Origin: Lepidodermella squamata
Taxonomy: Eukaryota > Gastrotricha
Reading direction: 5' to 3'
NCBI GenBank assembly: GCA_047495785.1
Contig: JBLDXI010000048.1
Coordinates: 868,001-932,000 of the forward strand
Length of the DNA stretch: 64,000 nt
In this document: piece after piece, positions 12,201-22,015 of the stretch
How positions within the stretch are numbered: position 1 is the stretch's first letter
Layout of the letters: every line of letters begins with the position of its first letter
Notes under the pieces: generated by a model
The model's input: the letters and a program-made list of their open reading frames with translations, nothing else
What the model was told of the DNA's origin: nothing
Databases searched by the model: none
Position numbers and translations under genes: made by a program

Positions 12201-13740
12201 GCCGCCTTAGCCGAGTTCTTCAAGCTCCAAGAGAAAAACCGCTGGGGTCACAGGGAGGCAAGTCAACATAAATGCATCGAACAACCTGCTGGTTGTCCCT
12301 CGCGTCAAGACCGATACTTCGATGCGATGCCTTCGATACCGTGGTGCCATGTTGTGGAACAGTTTACCGAACGAAATTCGCTTAGCTACCAGCGCTGATC
12401 AATGCCGGAACCTAACTTACCATTATTTATTGTCTGAACAAACTGAAAAGGCTGAGGAAGGTTGTGATGTCATCGAAGAAATACCGTTACTGATGATTGA
12501 TTACTAATTCCTTGTTGAGTCTAAAACACGATATTTTTATACTGGTGATATCATTGTTTTTCCAAATACTTTTCTTTGTTGATATCTACATAACGACCTT
12601 CTCAGATTGAATCTATTTTACTAATCATGCTTATTTTTCAGCTGAGCTGTCCTACACCCCTTGGATAATATTGCTCATAAATAAATGGTTAACTCGTGAA
12701 TTGAAAAAATTTGAGCTATTCTATTGGATATTTCCATATTAGGTCTTTTCATATTACGAACCTAGAGTACATTGGGGCCCAGTCCATAGCGAAGGGCATT
12801 TGCAGACATTGCTGGCAACGCACGTGCCTCCATTCGAGCATACCGGGTTGCAAGAGGCTGATAAATGATAAGTGAAAGGTCTGTGCAATATATTCGAACG
12901 ACAAAACTTACGGACGAATCTCTGGCAGAGACCTTTTACTGTTAGAAATTGAGTGCTATTCAGAACAGTGTTGTATACTGAAGTACAGGCAAAGTCTGCT
13001 GTAGCGGCTATGAATGGGCTGAATCTATTGGAGGTAAAAATTGATTAGGTTTTCAAGGGTTACTCGGAAGACGCTAACCTGAGGCCAATAGTGAAAGTGG
13101 GCGTTGTAACGCCTGTTGAAGTGGCCGAAGGAGCTATCATTGTTGTATTGCAGAAAAGATTCAAAGTATTCGTGGCGTTATTGTAGGCCAATCCAATAAA
13201 CTGCCAATTAGGAGAGTTCATTTGACAAGGCGTAGTGTACATAATCATGGTGCCCCCAAAGCCTCTAAGTTCATTCGCTGACGGGTGTTCCCACAAGAAG
13301 GACGCTTGAGTCCCATCGGCATTCGCGTACTGCAATAATGGCATTACACCTGCGACTCGCTTGTAGACCCATGTCGACATCGACCACGAGCCGGAGCCAA
13401 AGCTCAGCGAAGATGAATTGATGGTGACAAAACGGCTATCCGACAGTCCACTCGAACCTTGAAGAGCTGAAAATGACGTCCCAGGATTTCCAAACGGGTG
13501 GTTGGTGGAATAAACTGGCGGGATAACAGAACTAACGCCATTTTTCGGTTGGGAAATTCTAACGTCATTGGTGCCGTAGTACGAACTCAACGGCCAATAA
13601 GCAACCTGGTTCGGTACAGCTGTTCTCGTGATGTACTCGATGTAATTAGCATCGTAATCAAGGCCGCTGAAAACTTCGCAAGCCAGATAAGCGAATAAAA
13701 ATGCGTACAGAAGATGGAATTGCATTGCTGTATCTATCAA
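3300..13740 (-). CDS. giant LamG-EGF-ShKT-sushi single-pass membrane receptor (copy B, complete)
   Basis: 34 exons, 7233 nt, 2410 residues. Exons 5' to 3': 13079-13740, 12912-13024, 12762-12857, 11166-11733, 10986-11104, 10403-10498, 9656-10348, 9511-9606, 8892-9459, 8724-8836, 8582-8674, 7943-8522, 7774-7889, fifteen EGF exons between 7724 and 5529, then 5399-5466, 5064-5343, 4546-5004, 4304-4489, 4033-4248, 3300-3982. Order: signal peptide (start 13740, or Met at 13725), five LamG-3-like domains separated by single EGFs, 15 tandem EGFs, a half EGF, a ShKT-type Cys domain, five sushi/CCP domains, one TM segment (about 20 hydrophobic residues) and a basic cytoplasmic tail of about 120 residues. 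EGF and sushi exon borders are phase 1. One intron (7890-7942) has a GC donor. Likely a cell-surface adhesion or pattern-recognition receptor; the ligand is unknown. Confidence 0.9.
5399..7724 (-). repeat. array of 15 single-exon EGF modules plus a half module
   Basis: Exons: 7629-7724, 7472-7567, 7314-7415, 7168-7263, 7015-7110, 6873-6965, 6722-6817, 6573-6665, 6424-6516, 6279-6371, 6130-6225, 5984-6076, 5832-5927, 5683-5775, 5529-5624, then the half module 5399-5466. Each full exon is 93, 96 or 102 nt, phase 1 at both ends, with six cysteines in a C-x3/4-C-NGG-x-C-x5-C-x-C-x8-C pattern and introns of roughly 50-65 nt. The 5399-5466 exon keeps only the first half of the EGF and changes phase from 1 to 0. 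Several neighbours are near-identical in length and wording (an NGGTC...GSYCQT pattern), which suggests internal exon duplication. Confidence 0.9.
11900..12525 (+). mobile_element. LINE (non-LTR retrotransposon) reverse-transcriptase relic inside a receptor intron
   Basis: Lies in the unusually long (1028 nt) intron 11734-12761 of the receptor gene, antisense to it. Around 11950-12030 it reads [20 protein letters not shown], the RT motif of CR1/jockey-type LINEs. Around 12325-12450 it reads [14 protein letters not shown] followed by a LTYHYLL segment, typical of the C-terminal tail of the same polymerases. The frame changes several times, the YxDD region is missing and the two parts are too close together, so it is an internally deleted dead copy. 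Family assignment beyond LINE is uncertain. Confidence 0.75.
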
Positions 13741-14258
13741 ATCGACTTCTTTCGGTTGATTGCAAAAGAATAGTGGAACGTTGATAAATTTAGCCTACAC
13801 TGCTATGCAGCCAACTGCTTTCTTGTTGAGCCCGCCGACGTTCCATTCCACGTTAATAAATAATGAGTAGTGAATTCCTTGTTTGAAAAGGCGAATAGTC
13901 AACATGTAAAAGATGTCGCGTCAATAATTCAGGGATAGTTGGGACTTCGATGATGTTGCAAAATCTTCGAATTCAAATTTTATGTGCAACAGGATATACC
14001 TGATCTGCAACATGTTTTCTTACGTAACTGCAACTTGTAACAGCCACTATTTGCTCGTCCAAAACGACGACGGGAAAAATGACCTAGCCCAGACGGCGAA
14101 ATTGCTACGACATCACTTTATAAATATTCATTATTCGACGACTTTCACGCCAGGCGCCAGTATTTTTGCTGATATCACTTCGTTAATATTTATTTACTGC
14201 AACGTGCAATTCGCTGTACCTATTTCCGAAATAACTCAGAGTGATTTCAACATACAAA

Positions 14259-14430
14259 GGAGCGAATCGGGAAAATGTTTGAAGGTTTTCCACTAAAACA
14301 CACTCCAAAACTTCTCAAAATTGACAAAACAGTGAGATATATTTTCATTTTCTTGTCCAGTTTAGCCGAGCTGGTTGAGATGATACCCCTCCCCCGCCCC
14401 CTCACATCCTTCCTGAAAGTCGCACACTGG
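14259..14430 (+). repeat. dispersed repeat R1, copy 2 (5'-truncated)
   Basis: Shares the CGAATCGGGAAAA, TTTTCCACT, CTCAAAATTGAC, GCCGAGCTGG and GAAAGTCGCAC blocks with copies 1 and 3 in the same order. It lacks the first block, and a C-rich tract is expanded before the end block. Confidence 0.55.
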
Positions 14431-15159
14431 CTGCTTTTTTCTTTTTTTTTGAAAATTCGACAATGAATGTATGTCTTCACCTACGAGTTCATTTAGTCTT
14501 AAGAATGTTATATTGTTATTATTAAAAAAGTCGAGCTCTTTACTCGCTCGAACCAATAGTTATACGATCGATAGGTACGTACTTAGAATTGCACTATTCA
14601 AGTTAAGCCTTAAGGCAGAAGATCAATAGCCATCATCAATTGTTAACAATCCAATTGCAGCAGAGGCTTTCAGGTTTACTCAAAAGGCAGGAAATGCAGA
14701 TATGAGACATATGACTATTACCGATGGCGCAAGCGATAGCTCTTCTCCCGAGTTCAGTTAGAACCCCTATCAGCCAATCCTGCCAATTGCGTCTCAGATT
14801 ACAGTTTTTGACAACAAATGGCGATAAACTAGACACTAGAGATATTTAGTCCGACATCAGTTCTTTATGGATTTCGTCATGATATTCATGATATAAACAC
14901 ATTCAATTTTAGAGATGCAAAAAGTTAGTTTTAAGCCAATTGTTTCTTTTCTTTCTATTCAAGTCTTTCTGGCGCCCGCATTGCGACAACTATTAATCGG
15001 TTCGGTTGGAGCTGCAATGAAGCATCTCGAAAATGCACCTGCCGCCACCTAACACTTCGGTTGCTAAGCGTGTAAGAAAAGTGGCTGACATGAAAGGTCA
15101 AAAATTTGTCAGCAATTGTTTATGGTACCCAACGAATTCATTATTGATGAAACCAATGA

Positions 15160-15376
15160 TCCCCTATAGCTGCCAGGGATGGAAAACTGTTTTTGCTGTT
15201 TTTGCCAAAATGAGCAATAATTTTAGCTCATAAGTGAGCGAATCGAGAAAATTGTGAAGATTTTCCACTGAATAAGCTCCGAAACTTTTCAAAATTAACG
15301 AAACGGTGGGATCAATACTCGTTTTGATGTCTGGACCGGCCGAGATGAGATTCTCCCCTATGAAAGTCGCGCGCTG
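15160..15376 (+). repeat. dispersed repeat R1, copy 3
   Basis: Same block order as the 2685 copy: TTTTTGCCAAAATGAG, GCGAATCGAGAAAA, GATTTTCCACTG, TTTTCAAAATTAACG, GGCCGAGATGAG and GAAAGTCGCGC. Confidence 0.55.
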
Positions 15377-15894
15377 AATGAAATAACGATTGCGTAAATG
15401 GGTCCACAGTCAGCTTTCATATATCAGTCCGCAATCAAGCTAATAAATTATGAAGAATTCGTAGAATTTATTGGATTTGTTGGAGTAGAATTGTATTTAT
15501 TGGAAACTGGTATTGCAAGTAGATGACTAAGCTGTAACTTTTCGTTTTTGTTTGCGGATAATCCAGCTGAGCACAATAATTATGCTATCATTTTTTATTC
15601 CCATCGTTTACCATGAAGCATTAGCTTCCAGCTGTTACTATTCAGTTTCAACTGTGAAATGCCTTTCTTACTTCAGATTTCTGTCTCGTGGCTCTCACTT
15701 AATCGCATGCAATAAAACATGGATACAGTCAAGTTAGGAAAATGTGCCGGACAATACCGGACAATAGTTCTAAATCGAACTAGCCGCATTGTGAGCAAAA
15801 ATTCCATTGTTAGCAAGAAACGACGAAATAAAATTCAGAACGATAGGGGATAGGTGAAAATAGAGTGACACGGTTAGCAAGCAGAGACACGATC

Positions 15895-16760
15895 ATGAGT
15901 TAGACGCTGAGCGTTGATTTTTTTCACAGCCATCCACTCGATGTAGACTTACCAAGCCTTGCCGCCAACCACACGCCAATCTTGTCGAACTACGTTCAAG
16001 ATGCGATGGCGAAATTGATTGTAGAATAGCCGTTAGCTGATTCCCGCTAATAAAAACGACCAACGAAACCTTGTGCACTCATGCTACCTCGATTTGGTAT
16101 CCACCAAGACGCCAAGATGTTTTCGCAAGCCTGTTGATATAGATGGGAATTAATCATCTCAATTATCTCAAAGTATATTGTGCAAACGATAAGAGTTAAA
16201 ATACCTAAATGTTTCGACCTACGTGGACCAAAAAGCTGGCAGGAAGAATGAGCTTGAACAAACAGATCTCGCGACGCTGCCCCTCTGAGACAAATATGCT
16301 TTTCCGAGGTTGCAAACGTTTTCATTGTATCCCCCTCAATGACGAGGGTTCGAACACTCACCGTGCTGAATGGCCAAACCATGAATGTGAGGCTCAAAGA
16401 GGCTCTCTGTGAAGAGTAAACCAAACGAGGGCTATCTGGGCGATAGTGGCTATTTTCAGCGTGTTCGGCCGATAGTTAGCTGTATTCGACAAAAGACAAA
16501 GCCTTCGTTCGTACGACATCAGAGATTCGATATAGCGACAACCCATGTTTCCAAACACCAAGCCGAATTTGCACGACCAGTCTGGAGCACGAAAGCCGCC
16601 TGTTTCAGCGGTTGAGATATAGAATAGGAACATTGTTGCGGCAAAAGCGAAAGTGGAGGAGACTCACCAAAACGAGTAAATCGCCATTCACGCCCCGTCA
16701 AATGAACACAATCATGTTGACAATGCTGGCGATGATGAGGTACAAGCAGCGAGTGTTGAG
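15895..16760 (-). pseudogene. degraded copy of the rhodopsin-like GPCR at 19568-20891
   Basis: Fragments in shifting frames match the intact GPCR: a region corresponding to TM2-TM3 (about 16520-16740), the E/D-R-R-L-C-L segment after TM3 and the TM4 region FMVWPFSTVSVRTL (about 16320-16470), then a jump to the segment before TM7 and the SISPSHLE tail (about 15990-16050). TM5, most of the third intracellular loop and TM6 are deleted or scrambled. Frameshifts and stops separate the pieces, so no functional receptor can be made. It is the same strand and order as the intact gene 3 kb downstream, which fits an old tandem duplication. Confidence 0.75.
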
Positions 16761-17759
16761 AGCAACACAGAAAGATGAATGATGAATTAGTTCCAAAGAC
16801 GAATTTTTTTGCCCGGTTGCTTTCTTCTTCAACTCACTCCACTTTTCTTCTACCTCACATTAAAACAGCAGGCAACAATATTTCACGTGGATTCTCTCCT
16901 TCCCCCTTACTTCTCATTTCTTGAATGACGGCGGCTAACAGTCCAAAAGTATTGATCTTATTTGGGAGAAAATGCGTAGAATGGTTTGCCGCAAGAAGAC
17001 GAGCATCGCACTACTCCTGTTGGCACAGCCGCTGTTATTGAAGTATTAAGAAATAACTCACGTGAAACATGTTTGTCTGCTATTAACAATTTTCGTTGAA
17101 GACAAATGGACTAAGCTGAAGAAAACTGCAAAATGAGCCCGCTCAAGCGAAGTTGGATTTACTAGAGAAACCATCCATGTCTTTATTCAATTCGTCCAAA
17201 AAATAGATAAACCGTGTGCAACTTTCAGGAGCTGGGTATCATCCTCCAGACAGACAAAAAATGAAAATGTATGCCATAGTTATGTAAATTGTCAATTTTG
17301 AGAGGTTTCGGACGTGTTCTAATGAAAAATCATAACAATTTCCTCATTTCGCTCGTTTTTCGGTTGAAACCGCCAGTGACTTTAAAAAGTATAGTACACA
17401 TTTTTTCCGTCCCTATCAGTTCCAGGATCCAAGATCGCACCACATGAAGCTAAGCTAGGCCACTATTAGAAATACCGAAGAAACCGATGTAAAATGGTTC
17501 GGACATGGTATTCTTCCATTCTTAGAATACAATAGTTAGTGATATTAAGTGTGCTATTAGTGATCTTAGTTGAAGTGATATTAAGTAACCGCAATTCGTA
17601 GTAAATGCAACAACTTAAAATGTTAATTTTTATTCACGATATATTTATATGAACTGTCACATTTCACCCTGCTAGATTAAAGATTTAACTGTTGCTAACT
17701 TTCTCCTCTCTTCTCTCCGAAACCTCTCACTGCTTTCTGTTGATGAGCCGATGCCACAT
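16761..17759. other. intergenic region with a reverse copy of repeat R1
   Basis: No gene seen. R1 occurs in reverse orientation at about 17212-17445. The rest is unremarkable AT-rich sequence. Confidence 0.55.
17212..17445 (-). repeat. dispersed repeat R1, copy 4 (inverted)
   Basis: Read on the minus strand it carries TGCGATCTTGGATCCTGGAAC as in copy 1, then the AAATGAGGAAATTG block, CTCAAAATTGACA and a C/T-rich end near GAAAGTTGCACA. This is the only inverted member in the window. Confidence 0.5.
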
Positions 17760-18131
17760 TTACAGCTTGAAGTAAGAGTTGCCAACAGATTGCCCTCGAG
17801 TTTTGCATTGGCTTACGGCTGATAAGAAGCACATTGGAGGCTTATCAGACGTGACGCGGAACGAGTAACACATCGCAGAACGCTGGCAGTTCACCGCACA
17901 GTCGAAATCCTCTGCGACCTTTCCGTTTGCGTATGAATAGGGGCATCCCAACTTCTGGGGAGGACCGAATGTCGCCAACACAGCTCGTCTATTATCCTGC
18001 GCATCTACAATTACGAATAAATTAAGGTGAATTTTAAGTAGGAGGTAGAATATCTTACTGTTTCCTCCGGCCGATTGTTGTATTGCCACAAGGCCTATCA
18101 GAAAGATAGCAACGTCGATATTGCACTTCAT
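17760..18131 (-). CDS. small secreted PAN/apple-like protein
   Basis: Two exons, 18059-18131 and 17760-18004, joined by a 54-nt GT-AG intron in phase 1, encode 105 residues. The first exon is almost entirely a signal peptide (MKCNIDVAIFLIGLVAIQQS). The mature part has seven cysteines, with DFDCAVNCQRSAMCYSFRV resembling the central helix/strand of a PAN/apple domain, followed by a PPMCFLSAVSQC end. Length and layout suggest a free single PAN-like domain, probably an extracellular binding protein. The PAN call is moderate, as no diagnostic disulfide set can be verified by eye. It sits between a dead and a live GPCR on the same strand. Confidence 0.7.
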   Translation of the reverse strand: MKCNIDVAIFLIGLVAIQQSAGGNSKIFYLLLKIHLNLFVIVDAQDNRRAVLATFGPPQKLGCPYSYANGKVAEDFDCAVNCQRSAMCYSFRVTSDKPPMCFLSAVSQCKTRGQSVGNSYFKL

Positions 18132-19567
18132 GGTTGATACGTCGAAATGATGTAATTACAAGAATAAAATAGCTGCAAATGCTCAAATCGACTCAACTCA
18201 TCTTTTCAATGGTCGTTTGTTTGTTGAAAGAGATGCTGGTTTTTCGCAGAAAGTCACGCGAAGGTTCACGTGTCATAAACCAGCTAGAGTAAATACGCAC
18301 GAATAATTATTATAAAATAATTTCTGTAAGTCGGTGTGACTTTTTCCATCCGACCAATGTCTTATTTCATCCGAAAACTAAAAATGTTACTAAAAACATC
18401 CGAAAAAATGAAGCTGTTCCAGCGACAGGCATGTGAATGGCGTAGCAAAATTGAATGTTTTTTCCATGGATTTCGTCAATAAGAGGATGACTCTGTATGA
18501 ATGGCTGTATCATTATTGCTTCAAGGCTACAGATTTACAAGTCGATGCTACGCACAAACTCATCCGGCTCAGCCTGGCAGAGCTAAGCTTCTATTAGCTC
18601 GAACGTCCGACTGCTTTCGAGGACAATTTCGAGCTGAGAATCTACCCATAGGCCTGATGTAGCCCTTATTACCTTGGCCCTATTTGCATTTGGCTAGAAG
18701 TATTGGACCTACAGTAAGCTCATGGAGATAATTGCCATAGGCCAACCGTAGCCTTAAAACTGCCCGACTAAAATGTCGTAAGTCGTAAGTCGAGGTTCTA
18801 GCATTGGACATGGCCAAGGGTCCCGTGGCAGTCGTGGCACTCGTGAAGGACGTCGTGGCGGTGTCGCAACTGGTGCACCTGGTGGTCGTGTAGCTGGCTC
18901 GGTTGAAATCACCGATCAGCGATGCACGAGAAGCAACACTTAAATAAACAAATCTTAATAAAATGACTGTTTATTTATGATTGATGAATCGTTCAGACGA
19001 GTCGTTCCGGTGGATATGTTCCCCTCCAACCTCCAACCCGCCTGTTGATCGCACAATGGTAAAACTCTGTAACGTTTATTAAATTTTGTTACATCTCAAT
19101 CTCTCATTCAACATAAACCATTATCTGTCGACAGATAAATCAATTACATTGAATCATGTACAAGGAAAATCGCAAATAAATGACAATACGTCATTGATTA
19201 CACATTCAGCATTCAGGATAGGTTGAGGCATAGCAAAATTTTGGTGATTGATCGCGAAAATTCGAAGTTGGCACTTAATTAACAAAAATTAAGTTGAAAA
19301 ATGTAAAAACAAAGATGTGATCAGAAATTGCTTGCAACGTTGTATCGATTGAAAATCAGCTTGATAAAAGGTAAGACCATTCTCAACAAATTAAAATCAG
19401 AATATGGTGGTAATTTGAGCAAGTCAAAAAGAACCTGGAGGGTAGCTCTCTCGCCCAAGCTGGTTACAATGAAAAACAACAATAATCCGGAGCCAGTAGA
19501 AGTACTTGATACTTGTATATAGATTGAGTGCGGCTGGAAGTTAGCAGACTGCGACCAAAACTAGGAA
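18132..19567. other. intergenic region, probable transposon debris
   Basis: No supportable gene. Around 18470-18600 a short plus-strand frame (MTLYEWLYHYCF... then DATHKLI) and around 18790-18930 an Arg/Gly-rich frame, followed by an AATAAA near 18951, suggest a decayed coding element that I cannot classify. Confidence 0.4.
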
Positions 19568-20891
19568 TTACACGCTAACAATGACCGCAACTTGATTTTT
19601 GTTTACAGCCATCCCACTAGATGTGGATTTGCCAAGCCTCGCCCCTAACCATTCGCCGAACGCGTCGAACCAGCGCTCGAGGTGCGACGGCGTGATCGAC
19701 TGAAGAATCGCCGACAGCAACGAGCCGCTAATTACAACGCAAAGCGAGAACTTTCGAACCCATGCCGTCTCTATCTCGTACGCACCGAGACGCCATGTCG
19801 CTATGGCAAACCTGTAAATAAGAAAGACTGTAAAGTAATATTTCATTGACTAGAGAAACAACTTACGTTGACCAAAACGCTGGCAGAAAACTTAGGACGA
19901 ATATGGCGAAGTTCAGAACAGTAAGTTTGAACAAGTAGATCTCGCGACGCTTCCACTCAGAGGCAAATATGCTTTTCCGGGGTTGTACAACGCTGTGAGT
20001 TGACCGACGTGAGCCAAGTGTCGCGTTATTGGTCCGCAAAGACCCGTCATTACTACGCAGAGTCGCTATTGCCTTGAACGTTTTGAAGTAGTTGTAGCCG
20101 AGAAATGGGATTGCTACACTGTAGTTGGAAGCGTAGTATAGGACCATCAGGAACGAAGTGTCGAAATCGTTGATGAAATTCAAATCCCATTCTGAGCAAA
20201 GCGCAATTGTCTGGTTCGAATCGATATCCTCTACAGTTAACGTTCGGACACCCACCGTGCTGAATGGCCAAACCATGAACGCGAGGCTCATTAGAGTACA
20301 CCAAATGAGAGTTATCAGGGCTACTATCGCGATTTTTAGAGTGTTTGCCCGGTAGCTGGTCGAATTCGACGAGAGACAAAGCCGGCGTTCGTATGATAAC
20401 AACGATTCGATGTTAGTTCCGTAAATACCCGTGACCCATGAAGCGACGAAGATTAGCTTACACGTCCAGTCTGGATGCTCCCAGCCACCGGTCTGAACGG
20501 GAATAGCGTAGCAGATGAAAATTATTACGGCGAATGAGATGCTTCGGACGTGTAGAATGCTAACCAACATGAGGAAATCGCGTTTAACTCCTCGTCGATT
20601 GTAAACGATAAGATTGGTAACGCAGGCGATGATAAGGGCTACCGTCAAAATCCCGACAATGGTTGGAAATATTAGTCGATGTTTTAGACTTTTCTGAGAC
20701 AAATCGTGAGCGAAGCCGATGTAGTACTGCTTCGGGTGGCCATAACCACGATCTGGCAACTCCGCTAGTAACCAACCACTATTTATGACAGTCGCTCCTG
20801 GGCTGTCAGGATTAGTCGAGTTGTCAGGCTCGATGGGCACGTGTGCATTCGTTGCATTGGTTAAATTTGACATTCCCGTTGAGTAGAACAT
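19568..20891 (-). CDS. rhodopsin-like (class A) G-protein-coupled receptor
   Basis: Two exons, 19867-20891 and 19568-19811, separated by a 55-nt phase-2 intron; 422 residues. The extracellular N terminus is rich in N-x-S/T sites. Seven hydrophobic segments are visible: TM1 (LIFPTIVGILTVALIIACV), TM2, TM3 ending in SYERRLCL (E-R-R in place of D-R-Y), TM4 (MSLAFMVWPF), TM5 (a stretch beginning FLMVLYYASNY), TM6 (an LNFAIFVLSFLPAFW type) and TM7 just after the intron. TM7 ends in an ITPSHLE sequence rather than NPxxY, so this is an atypical receptor. Cys in loop 1/TM3 and loop 2 could form the usual disulfide. The ligand cannot be inferred. A TATA-like site lies 83 nt upstream of the ATG. Confidence 0.8.
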
Positions 20892-22015
20892 TAAGCTCCA
20901 CTACAATTGGTGATTTTAAAATTCGAACAGGTTTTTCAGCTGATGTTGATAAATTTAAAGCTGAAGACAACAATATTTATAGCTGGCTCATGATTAATGC
21001 TTGGACTATCTTTACCAAGGAATCCGTGTTGATTAGCGTTCTTCGTTCAGTGAGTCACGAATTTCAAGTGAATAATCTCGCTATAATTACCAGTATCGAT
21101 TTGATTGCTTCATATTGAGATCTTCAGTATTAAATCATCAAAGTCTGCGAGTGCGAAATTGTTTCGCGATGAGTTGCATTTTGCGGTTTTTGGTGCTATA
21201 ACGCGTCGATTTTAGAAAATTGCAAATCGAATCTGATTGAAGCGAATTCACGCGATACAACTGTGCCCGCACAGGTCTCAACCGCATTTCTAGACTGCAT
21301 CCTCGTCTGATTACAGTGAGACTCATCAGCGATGAGTGCTTGTCAGAGGGTGCAAGGCTAAAAAAAGACAAGTTTGGCGAAGTCTGCGCAAATAACACGC
21401 TCAGCATACAGAACGGAGTAATAGGCGCCAAGGTTATCAGCAAACTTCGAAGTTCTAACGATCACATGCTTTGCTTTACGATCGTACATATAAAAGGCTT
21501 GATATCAGCACCAACATGCTCTTTCGAAGTTTCAGCCCCAACTCAGCTCCTAGATCTGAAGTTTCCAGGGCTGCAAAACCTGAGAAATTTCCCGCGCACT
21601 TATTCTCAAAATTTCCCGCTAGTTTTGACCCATTTCAGCCAATTTTCCAGCAATTTACTGTCATTTTTCGAAAATTTCCCACGCACATTGTGCACCATTT
21701 TTGCATGTTTTCAAGGCCTGGAAGTTTCAGCTGGTCAAAGATTCCTCAAACAAAGTGCCGAAGCGATCAGCACGTTTTTAAACATACTTAGACACGAGTT
21801 AACTTTTCCCATACAATGAAATGAAATAAAAAGGTATACACCACTTTCATCGCTTTCATTTTTACTCAACAAGACTTTCGGGACGTTTTGCCTAACTCTA
21901 GACCTATCGACTAATAAAATCTGATCATAAACCCTCATGGCTGCTAATTTTCTAATTCCCTTTGGAACGATTCAAAAAGGCATTAAGTTGATCTGGTTCT
22001 TTTAATTTGCTTTAT
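20892..22015. other. intergenic region upstream of the GPCR and downstream of the phosphatase
   Basis: A 168-codon plus-strand frame at 21316-21819 is built from repeated TTCCCGC/TTTTCCAGC-type wording and is probably not a gene. No other feature apart from the GPCR promoter element. Confidence 0.5.
20974..20981 (-). promoter_or_regulatory. TATA-box-like site for the GPCR
   Basis: TATAAATA on the minus strand, 83 nt upstream of the GPCR start codon. It is a consensus match only; the transcription start is unknown. Confidence 0.35.

Larger units (their letters stand above)
13741..15894. other. intergenic region with two copies of repeat R1
   Basis: No supportable gene. R1 copies lie at about 14259-14430 and 15160-15376, both plus strand. 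A short frame near 15582 begins with a signal-peptide-like run (MLSFFIPIVYHEALA) but I could not attach further exons to it. The remainder is AT-rich with stops in all frames. Confidence 0.55.

Noticed and set aside
13982-14296. 104-codon plus-strand frame
   Set aside because: Its end runs into repeat R1 and composition is random; no family features.
15552-15737. Signal-peptide-like open frame
   Set aside because: Only the first 15 residues after the internal Met look like a leader; no further exon, family or polyadenylation signal could be tied to it.
21316-21819. 168-codon plus-strand open frame
   Set aside because: Composed of repetitive Phe/Pro-type low-complexity text (TTCCCGC and TTTTCCAGC repeats), no domain, no leader and no splice partner.
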